DNA of 11,593 bases, taken from assembly GCA_021775835.1 (NCBI GenBank), contig JAJFHC010000162.1:1-11593 (forward strand). Direction: 5' to 3'. The position numbers and the translations under genes are program-made. This document shows, in pieces, positions 6,464 through 11,593 of the stretch (positions within the stretch are counted from its first letter, which is position 1; each line of letters opens with the position of its first letter). The notes under the pieces are model-generated. The model searched no databases, was not told the DNA's origin, and worked only from the letters and a program-made list of their open reading frames with translations. This DNA comes from Hyphomicrobiales bacterium. GTDB taxonomy: Bacteria > Pseudomonadota > Alphaproteobacteria > Rhizobiales > JAJFHC01.

Positions 6464-7233
6464 CATTTGATTTTTCCGGGAAGCATGTCGTCGTAACCGG
6501 CGCCAACCGGGGCATTGGACTGGGCGTCGCCGAAGGCTTCCTTCAAGCCGGCGCGACAGTCACCATCGTTGGGTTGGAAGACGACACCGCGGATGTTGCC
6601 GCGGAATTGAACGCCCAGTTCGATAACCGGGTGACCGGTTACAGCTGCGACATATCCAAACCTGATCAGGTCCGGGACCTGGGAACGAAAATCAAGGCAC
6701 TGGATGTTCTGGTCAACAATGCCGGGCTTGAATACATCACACCGATTGCCGACCCGTCTCCAAATGTCGATGAGGTCTTTCGCGACACCATGATGATCAA
6801 TGTGGTCGGAACTTTTTCGGTAACCCGCACCCTGCTGGGGAAACTTTCGCGTGGTGGTCGAATCATCAATACCTCTTCGATGTGGGGCAAGACGGCCGTC
6901 GCGGAGTTCAGTGCCTATTGCGCCTCGAAACATGCCGTGATCGGATTGACCCGAAGCCTGGCACAGGAACTGGCCCCGCGGAACATTTCGGTCAATGCAG
7001 TCTGTCCAGGATGGGTGCGCACAGTTGCCTCCATGCGGTCGCTGTCGCACATGGCCAAAAGGGTAAAGCGCAGTGAGGACGACCTGCTCGCGGAAATCGT
7101 CGGCGCACAGGCGTTGGACGGGTTGATGGAGCCCAGCGACATGGCTGACATCTACCTGTTTCTGGCCTCGTCTGCCGCCCGTAACATCACCGGCCAGGCC
7201 TACACCGTAGACCGGGGGGAGACAATGCTGTGA
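6460..7233 (+). CDS. Short-chain dehydrogenase/reductase (first of two)
   Basis: This is a 257-aa classical SDR with a Rossmann fold. It has the cofactor glycine motif TGANRGIG (13-20), NNAG (86-89), Asn114, catalytic Ser139/140 in INTSSMWG, and Tyr153-x3-Lys157 in SAYCASK. The second strand ends VGLEDD, with an acidic residue that usually favours NAD(H) over NADP(H). The C-terminal ITGQAYTVDRG is standard for the family. It probably oxidises a secondary alcohol or reduces a ketone on the imported compound or an intermediate; the substrate is not readable. The ATG overlaps the ATPase stop (ATGA). AGGAGGAG lies about 11 nt upstream, and an intervening ATG at 6450 opens only a six-codon frame. 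The short helix between strands 5 and 6 (residues about 180-205) is basic and unusual-looking (HMAKRVKRSEDD). Confidence 0.9.
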   Translation: MTFDFSGKHVVVTGANRGIGLGVAEGFLQAGATVTIVGLEDDTADVAAELNAQFDNRVTGYSCDISKPDQVRDLGTKIKALDVLVNNAGLEYITPIADPSPNVDEVFRDTMMINVVGTFSVTRTLLGKLSRGGRIINTSSMWGKTAVAEFSAYCASKHAVIGLTRSLAQELAPRNISVNAVCPGWVRTVASMRSLSHMAKRVKRSEDDLLAEIVGAQALDGLMEPSDMADIYLFLASSAARNITGQAYTVDRGETML

Positions 7234-7985
7234 CCCAGGAACTGTCAGGCAAAACCGCTCTGGTGACGGGGGCTGCGAGTGGCATCGGGGCGGCCTGTGC
7301 CATTGAGCTTGCCGCTGCGGGGGCCACGCTAATACTCGCTGATCGTGACGACCCGTCGGAAACGCTTGCGCGGATCACGGACCAGGGTAACTCTGCACAC
7401 GCTGTAATATGCGACGTCTCCGATGAGGCGGCGGTCGCAGGCCTGTTCGATGCTATTGGAGACAAGACCGGACGCCTTGACGTTGCCTTGAATTGTGCCG
7501 GCATCCTGATCGAAAGCAATCTGGTCGACATGTCCGTTGACGTCTTTGACAAGATCGTATCGGTAAATCTCCGGGGCACGTTCCTGATCGGCCGCGGCGC
7601 AATCTCCATGATGTGCCAATCGGACACCGAAGATGGCGATTGCCGCATGATCAATGTCGCCTCGGAACTGGCCTACCCCGGCCGGGCCGGGTACTCCGCT
7701 TACTGCGCCACAAAGGCCGGCGTCATCGGCCTGACAAGGTCCTGGGCGCGCGAGTATGCCCCTGGCATTCTGGTCAACGCAATTGCCCCGGGCCCCATAG
7801 ATACGCCGATGCTGGGGCGGAAAAACATGTCCCCGGAATGGCTGGAAAAGGAATCCGATGTGCCTTTGGGCCGGATTGGAACACCACAGGAAATTGCGAC
7901 TGTTGCCCGTTTTATGGCTGGACCGGGGGCTGGCTACATGACAGGGCAAACCATCAGCCCGAACGGTGGAGCGGTAATGTTCTAG
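7230..7985 (+). CDS. Short-chain dehydrogenase/reductase (second of two)
   Basis: This is a 251-aa classical SDR with TGAASGIG (13-20), Asp38 at the end of strand 2 (LILADRD; NAD(H) preference), NCAG (88-91) in place of NNAG, Asn113, catalytic Ser145 in INVASE, and Tyr158-x3-Lys162 in SAYCATK. The C-terminus YMTGQTISPNGG is family-typical. GTG 7230 overlaps the stop of the preceding SDR (GTGA) and has GGGGGAG 8 nt upstream. The two SDRs differ in most positions outside motifs, so they are unlikely to be a recent duplication. Consecutive action on neighbouring hydroxyl or carbonyl groups, or on opposite stereoisomers, is plausible but not shown. Confidence 0.9.
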   Translation: MTQELSGKTALVTGAASGIGAACAIELAAAGATLILADRDDPSETLARITDQGNSAHAVICDVSDEAAVAGLFDAIGDKTGRLDVALNCAGILIESNLVDMSVDVFDKIVSVNLRGTFLIGRGAISMMCQSDTEDGDCRMINVASELAYPGRAGYSAYCATKAGVIGLTRSWAREYAPGILVNAIAPGPIDTPMLGRKNMSPEWLEKESDVPLGRIGTPQEIATVARFMAGPGAGYMTGQTISPNGGAVMF

Positions 7986-8022
7986 CCGTCATGGTTGGGA
8001 ATTTATGACAAGGAAGCACAAC

Positions 8023-8949
8023 ATGATTCAACGACCCGTACCGTGGCCGAATGGAGCCAAGGTTGCTGTTGCCATAACACTTGATATGGACGCCGACAGT
8101 CTGGTTCATGTTGAACATCCAACGGATTCGATCACCCGTGTCTCCACAATTTCCATGCTGAAGTATGGGCCTGAGGTTGGGATCCCACGCATTCTGGAAA
8201 GTTTCCGGCGGTTTGGCCTGAAACAGTCCTTTTTCGTTCCCGGCTGGTGCGTCGAGAATTACCCGAAAGCGGTTGAGGCCATCGTTGAAGAGGGTCATGA
8301 AGTCGGCTTTCATGGATACATTCACGAAGCCCCGAATATGCTCTCGCGCGACGAAGAGCATTATTGGATGCGCCGCTCAATCGATATCATTGAAAAGCAC
8401 ACCGGCAAACGGCCCCGCGGCAACCGGTCGCCGCTTTACTATTTTTCTCAACATACGGCTGATTTGCTGGTCGAAGAGGGATTTGTCTATGACAGCTCCC
8501 TGATGGGCGATGAAGTTCCCTACATCCTGAAAACCGAAAAGGGTGAGTTGGTGGAAATGCCGACCAGTTGGGCCCTGGATGACTGGCCCCCTTACGTCCA
8601 TTCAATCGATCTGAATTACATGTTCCAGGTAATGGCGCCGGACCGCGCGATGGAAACCTTCATGGCGGAATTCAATGCCATGCGGCAGGCCGGCAATGGC
8701 CTCTGGGTCGCCACGTGGCACCCGTTCGTCAGTGGACGCCTGTCACGTTGGCAGCGGGTGGAAAAAATGATCGAAGAAATGATGGAGACCGGTGACGTCT
8801 GGTTCGCGACACTGGAGGAAATCGCTGCTCACATCAACGCTCTCAGAGCGCAGGGCGACTATTCTCCCCGTGTGGACCATTTGCCCTACTACACCGACTC
8901 CCAGGTCCCGACCCCCCCGCCGTCCGTGATGCTGAAAACTCAGGACTAG
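8023..8949 (+). CDS. NodB-fold polysaccharide deacetylase-family hydrolase, PuuE/cyclic-imidase-like
   Basis: This 308-aa protein has no signal peptide or membrane segment, so it acts in the cytoplasm. Motif 1 is TLDMDADS near residue 20, holding catalytic and metal-ligand aspartates. Motif 2 is HGYIHEAP, with the two metal-ligand histidines spaced as HxxxH. Then come RGNRSPLYYFS and YDSSLMGDEVPY, and TWHPFVSG near the end. This pattern is that of the HpPgdA/PuuE branch, whose members hydrolyse C-N bonds in small molecules (allantoin, cyclic imides, N-formyl compounds) rather than cell-wall sugars. Start: ATG 8023 has AAGGA 8 nt upstream; ATG 8005 (six residues longer) has only a short-spaced GGGA. 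It is the last gene of the importer-SDR operon, 37 nt after the second SDR. Its likely job is opening a ring or releasing an amide/formyl group; the substrate is unknown. Confidence 0.85.
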   Translation: MIQRPVPWPNGAKVAVAITLDMDADSLVHVEHPTDSITRVSTISMLKYGPEVGIPRILESFRRFGLKQSFFVPGWCVENYPKAVEAIVEEGHEVGFHGYIHEAPNMLSRDEEHYWMRRSIDIIEKHTGKRPRGNRSPLYYFSQHTADLLVEEGFVYDSSLMGDEVPYILKTEKGELVEMPTSWALDDWPPYVHSIDLNYMFQVMAPDRAMETFMAEFNAMRQAGNGLWVATWHPFVSGRLSRWQRVEKMIEEMMETGDVWFATLEEIAAHINALRAQGDYSPRVDHLPYYTDSQVPTPPPSVMLKTQD

Positions 8950-9008
8950 AGCATGTTCGACCCCTACAGAATCATTTGTCGGAGCTATAGGGGCCGGACA
9001 TGCTCTAG
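8946..9008. repeat. 63-bp palindromic element spanning both convergent stop codons
   Basis: Arms 8946-8969 and 8985-9008 are inverted copies over 24 positions with 21 matches; the outer 11 (CTAGAGCATGT / ACATGCTCTAG) are perfect and the mismatches lie at 8957, 8960 and 8967. The loop is 15 nt. The TAG in each terminal CTAG is the stop codon of the gene reading into it, the hydrolase on the plus strand and the LysR gene on the minus strand. Such a stem can act as a bidirectional terminator. Its size and defined CTAGAGCATG ends also resemble small dispersed palindromic repeats found in rhizobial-type genomes; that link is from memory and needs a genome search. Confidence 0.7.
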
Positions 9009-9868
9009 AGAAATTTTTCCGAAATTTCCTCAAGCAGGTGACTTTCGAGCATTTCCAACGGGCGGGTGATTTGCGTGCCGACACTGAACACGCACTCGAA
9101 AATCGCATCGTAGGACAAACGGTCAGGCAAGATGGCGCGCATCCGTCCCTCCTCGACCCAGCGGGCCGCGACCTGCCACGGTAAGTGTCCCAGAAAACGC
9201 CCCGACAGGATCAGGGTGGAGACGCCTTCCATTGAGGTACACTTTGCGCTGCTGATTTTCGGCCTGAAGCCCCCGGCTCTCAAGGACCCCCCATAGTATG
9301 TACGGGCGGCATAATCATGATCCTCAACGTCCGCGACCGTTGTAGTGTCCGCATGGTCAAACAAAGCGTGACCGTGGCCGCAGTACATTGTCTGCCGTTC
9401 CGAAAACAGCTTGATGTAGCGCAAACCCGGCGCGTGATTGGGGAAAGTATGGATTCCTGTATGGACCCGCTGCTCCAACACCTGCTGTTCAATTTCCAGG
9501 GGGTCGGCGACACTGAGGATCAGGGAGACGTCCGGCATGCTTCCCCGCAATCGGTCAACAATCACGTCAATTCGAAAATCGGGATTTCCAATCAGGGAAT
9601 CGGCCACGGCGATGCGCAATTCACCCGAAAGCGAACCGCGTCGCTCGTTGACCTTGGCGACAAAACCTTCGCAGCCCTGGAACAATTCCCGGGCCGCCTG
9701 ATAGACCGCGCGCCCGTCATCGGTTAGCGAAAATCCCGACCGTCCTCGCCGGCATAACTTGAACCCCAAACGTGCCTCCAAATCCGCCATCTGGGTACTT
9801 ATGGTTGACTGGCTGACATTCAGGACAATTTGCGCCGCAGAAAAACCGCCAGCTTCCGTTATGGCCAT
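9005..9868 (-). CDS. LysR-family transcriptional regulator, start codon uncertain
   Basis: This is a LysR-type regulator of at least 287 aa. The winged HTH is EAGGFSAAQIVLNVSQSTIS followed by TQMADLEARLGFKLCRRGR, then FSLTDDGRAVY and a linker helix. The effector domain (from about residue 85) begins SGELRIAVADSLIGNP. The only ATG (9866-9868) has no ribosome site and would cut off the first helix. The family-typical beginning, read as NPDLHLLRVF, is encoded just upstream in the same frame, which is open back to a TAA at 9935-9937. No ATG, GTG or TTG occurs in that extension (only CTG at 9887-9889 and 9881-9883), although AAAGGAAG (9921-9928 on this strand) looks like a ribosome site. It diverges from the ureohydrolase gene and so probably regulates it; the pseudogene possibility is open. 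Confidence 0.85.
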   Translation of the reverse strand: MAITEAGGFSAAQIVLNVSQSTISTQMADLEARLGFKLCRRGRSGFSLTDDGRAVYQAARELFQGCEGFVAKVNERRGSLSGELRIAVADSLIGNPDFRIDVIVDRLRGSMPDVSLILSVADPLEIEQQVLEQRVHTGIHTFPNHAPGLRYIKLFSERQTMYCGHGHALFDHADTTTVADVEDHDYAARTYYGGSLRAGGFRPKISSAKCTSMEGVSTLILSGRFLGHLPWQVAARWVEEGRMRAILPDRLSYDAIFECVFSVGTQITRPLEMLESHLLEEISEKFL

Positions 9869-10023
9869 AAAAACGCGGAGCAGGTGCAGGTCGGGATTGG
9901 AAACCGAGGTGAAAACGGCGCTTCCTTTCGACTTTTATCGATGTAACGTTGTATTATTCTATATAGCAGCAATGTAATTTGCACCCCAGAATTGTTCAAA
10001 GTTAGCAATACGGGATACAGCTC
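9869..10023. promoter_or_regulatory. Divergent LysR/ureohydrolase control region
   Basis: This region covers the LysR 5' end and the upstream side of the ureohydrolase gene and is AT-rich from 9930 to 9980. It includes ATTG-N11-CAAT at 9991-10009, which fits the T-N11-A LysR-box spacing, and GCAA-N6-TTGC at 9969-9982. The first lies only 14 nt before the ureohydrolase start, close for an activator site, and the arms are just 4 bp, so both could be chance. Confidence 0.35.
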
Positions 10024-10980
10024 GTGACCGAATTTCAATCACCGTCAAAACCGGACATGTTCGCTCCCCGGTATGCGCAGATCGCAACATTCATGCGCAC
10101 GCCACTCGCTCAGTCGTTATCGGATGTAGATATCGGGCTGGTTGGCATTCCTTATGATGGCGCGCTTACAAACCGACCGGGGGCACGGCACGGTCCACGC
10201 GAAGTCCGCAACCAATCCTCATTGATGCGTGCCATAAATCATGTGACTAGGACAAATCCATACGAGTTATGCCGGATTGCGGATGTGGGGGATGTTAACT
10301 TCACTCAGGCATTTGATATTGTTGCGACCCACAATGAGATCACGGATTTTATCCAACTGTTGCTCAGCCAAGACGTCATGCCTCTGTCGGTCGGCGGTGA
10401 CCATTCGATCAGCTTGCCCGTTCTGCGCGCCCTGGCGAAAGACCGGCCCGTTGCCATGATCCACATCGACGCCCACACCGACACCTGGGATTCCTTCCAG
10501 GGTTCCAAGTTCAACCACGGCGCTCCGTTCCGCCGCGCCGTCGAAGAAAATCTGATCGACCCCACGAAAACAATCCAGATTGGCATTCGCGGCGCACAGA
10601 ATGTTTCGGAGGGCTGGGACTACTCCGACAAGTGTGGCATGCGGGTCATCTTCATCGAAGAATTCATCAGTAACGGCGTCGCTTCGGTCGCGGCCGAAAC
10701 ACGTGATCTTATTGGTGACAGGCCAGTTTACCTGACATTTGACATCGATGGTCTGGACCCGGTTTATGCCCCTGGTACTGGTACGCCAGAAATCGGCGGG
10801 ATTACCACTATTCAGGCGCTTGAACTGATCCGCGGTTTGCGTGGGTTGAATTACGTAGCTGCAGATCTGGTAGAGGTCTCGCCGCCTTTTGATTTGGGTG
10901 GACTGACAGCACTCACGGCGGCAACAGTGCTCTTTGAAATACTGTGCAACCTCGCCGAAGTTCGATCCAAGGCCCTTTGA
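10024..10980 (+). CDS. Ureohydrolase of the agmatinase/guanidinobutyrase/arginase family
   Basis: This is a 318-aa cytoplasmic dimanganese hydrolase that releases urea from a guanidino compound. All metal ligands are visible: His127 in VGGDHS, Asp149/His151/Asp153 in HIDAHTD, and Asp240/Asp242 in TFDIDGLDP. The N-terminal IPYDGALTNRPGARHGPREVR and KFNHGAPFRRAVEE, which flank the substrate pocket, resemble guanidinobutyrase/guanidinopropionase and agmatinase rather than arginase. The exact substrate is open. Start GTG 10024 has GGGA 8 nt upstream and no in-frame ATG until residue 12. The LysR gene is divergent and probably controls it. Together with the deiminase-type gene at the left edge it makes guanidine metabolism a theme of the locus. 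Two short hairpins lie after the stop, before the rRNA operon terminator. Confidence 0.92.
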   Translation: MTEFQSPSKPDMFAPRYAQIATFMRTPLAQSLSDVDIGLVGIPYDGALTNRPGARHGPREVRNQSSLMRAINHVTRTNPYELCRIADVGDVNFTQAFDIVATHNEITDFIQLLLSQDVMPLSVGGDHSISLPVLRALAKDRPVAMIHIDAHTDTWDSFQGSKFNHGAPFRRAVEENLIDPTKTIQIGIRGAQNVSEGWDYSDKCGMRVIFIEEFISNGVASVAAETRDLIGDRPVYLTFDIDGLDPVYAPGTGTPEIGGITTIQALELIRGLRGLNYVAADLVEVSPPFDLGGLTALTAATVLFEILCNLAEVRSKAL

Positions 10981-10986
10981 GAGGGC

Positions 10987-11039
10987 TGTCGGATCGTATT
11001 GCTCCGACAATACCGTTCAAATTTTTCTGAGAATGGTAT
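10987..11039 (+). terminator. Two adjacent hairpins downstream of the ureohydrolase gene
   Basis: TGTCGGA (10987-10993) pairs with TCCGACA (11003-11009), a 7-bp stem beginning 6 nt after the stop. Immediately after it, ATACCGTTC (11010-11018) can pair with GAATGGTAT (11031-11039), 9 bp with one G-T. A TTTTT tract (11022-11026) lies 13 nt after the first stem, inside the loop of the second. Termination is likely but the geometry is not classic. Confidence 0.4.
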
Positions 11040-11044
11040 CCAAC

Positions 11045-11076
11045 AAAAAACCGCCGCGTCTGATGGACACGGCGGT
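11045..11076 (-). terminator. Intrinsic terminator of the rRNA operon
   Basis: On the minus strand ACCGCCGTGTC (11066-11076) pairs with GACGCGGCGGT (11050-11060): an 11-bp, GC-rich stem with one wobble and a 5-nt loop, followed directly by a run of T (11045-11050 on the complementary strand). It lies 10 nt beyond the tRNA 3' end, so it ends the rRNA-tRNA transcript. Confidence 0.85.
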
Positions 11077-11086
11077 GAGATCTTGA

Positions 11087-11163
<77 letters not shown>

Positions 11164-11276
11164 CCAAACTGTGCTTCAAACGTAAACAAGCTCCATAAGA
11201 GGAGCCGTTACGTCGAGAATTCAGGTTTCGCAAAGAAGGGATATCTGATGAAACGGTTTTTCGTCTGTGTTTTGCA

Positions 11277-11394
11277 GACCTGGCGACGACCTACTCTCCC
11301 GTGCCTTAAGACAAAGTACCATCGGCGCTGAGGAGTTTAACGGCCGAGTTCGGGATGGGATCGGGTTTGGGCTCCTCGCAATAATCACCAGGCC
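11277..11394 (-). rRNA. rrf: 5S ribosomal RNA
   Basis: About 118 nt. The core CCGATCCCATCCCGAACTCG and the later GATGGTACT and GGGAGAGTAGG are 5S hallmarks. The ends pair as GGCCTGG (11388-11394) with CCAGGTC (11277-11283), the terminal helix. Exact mature ends may differ by a base or two. Confidence 0.95.
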
Positions 11395-11510
11395 GGCAAA
11401 AGACAGACCTGTAATTCTTGTTGTTTTCAAAACGTGTCAATATTGACATGTCATTGTCAGTGGTCCTCGGACCCGTTCAGGGGCCACGAGTGAGCATTGA
11501 CTAATGAGAG
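11395..11510 (-). other. 23S-5S internal transcribed spacer
   Basis: This is the spacer between 23S and 5S rRNA. It contains a perfect 14-nt palindrome TGTCAATATTGACA (11435-11448), and GTGG/CCAC-type complementary stretches around 11460-11490 that could take part in the 23S processing stem. No tRNA is present in it. Confidence 0.6.
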
Positions 11511-11593
11511 TAATCAAGCCGATCGAGCTATTAGTACCGGTAAGCTTCACACATTGCTGCGCTTCCACACCCGGCCTATCAACGTGGTGGTCT
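11511..11593 (-). rRNA. rrl: 23S ribosomal RNA, 3' end (continues beyond window)
   Basis: On the minus strand the end of the window matches the 3' terminal part of 23S rRNA: the segment reading GATAGGCCGGGTGTGGAAGC, then the ACCGGTACTAATAGCTCGAT region, ending near GGCTTGATT. The mature 3' end is set at about 11511 by alignment from memory with other 23S rRNAs, so it is approximate. The rest of the operon lies to the right of the window. Confidence 0.93.

Noticed and set aside
5735..6466. Minus-strand open frame of 243 codons
   Set aside because: It mirrors the ABC ATPase gene, whose motifs are all intact; the frame is a by-product of codon bias.
10267..11010. Minus-strand open frame of 247 codons opposite the ureohydrolase gene
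   Set aside because: Antisense to a gene with all metal ligands conserved; no family resemblance or start signal.
11435..11448. Palindrome TGTCAATATTGACA in the 23S-5S spacer as an operator
   Set aside because: It lies within a transcribed spacer, where RNA processing structure is the simpler explanation.

Overview
The window looks like Alphaproteobacteria, most likely Hyphomicrobiales (rhizobia-related) or a close relative. The evidence is the sequence type of the 23S end and 5S rRNA, the 23S-5S-tRNA-fMet order, an initiator tRNA with an A-U/G-C/G-C anticodon stem, and moderately GC-rich coding DNA. No transposase, integrase, CRISPR array or phage gene was seen.

Layout from left to right. 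(1) Positions 1-71 hold the last codons of a plus-strand agmatine deiminase-type gene, including the catalytic-Cys motif GGGGIHCITQQ. (2) Positions 261-3454 form a minus-strand block, in transcription order: a GntR/FCD regulator, an aminoglycoside-phosphotransferase-fold small-molecule kinase, and a class III PLP enzyme of the phospho-lyase type (AGXT2L/PHYKPL-like). (3) A 273-bp divergent control region follows. (4) Positions 3728-8949 form a tight plus-strand operon: an NMT1/SsuA-like ABC importer (binding protein, permease, ATPase), two consecutive short-chain dehydrogenases joined by 4-base ATGA/GTGA overlaps, and a cytoplasmic NodB-fold hydrolase of the PuuE/cyclic-imidase kind. (5) A LysR regulator on the minus strand converges on that operon across a 63-bp near-perfect palindrome that contains both stop codons. 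(6) A divergent ureohydrolase (agmatinase/guanidinobutyrase family) follows. (7) The right end is the tail of a minus-strand rRNA operon: 23S 3' end, 5S, initiator tRNA and a strong intrinsic terminator.

Working together (inference): this reads as a catabolic locus for a nitrogen-containing small molecule. The importer brings it in, the SDRs oxidise or reduce hydroxyl/carbonyl groups, the NodB-fold enzyme hydrolyses a C-N bond, the kinase phosphorylates a hydroxyl, and the PLP enzyme eliminates phosphate and ammonia. The two guanidine-acting enzymes at the flanks (deiminase and ureohydrolase) suggest guanidino compounds or polyamines as substrates or neighbouring pathways. The actual substrate cannot be read from the sequence. 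The kinase/phospho-lyase pair together with a dedicated importer, two SDRs and an imidase-like hydrolase is the best candidate here for an undescribed pathway.
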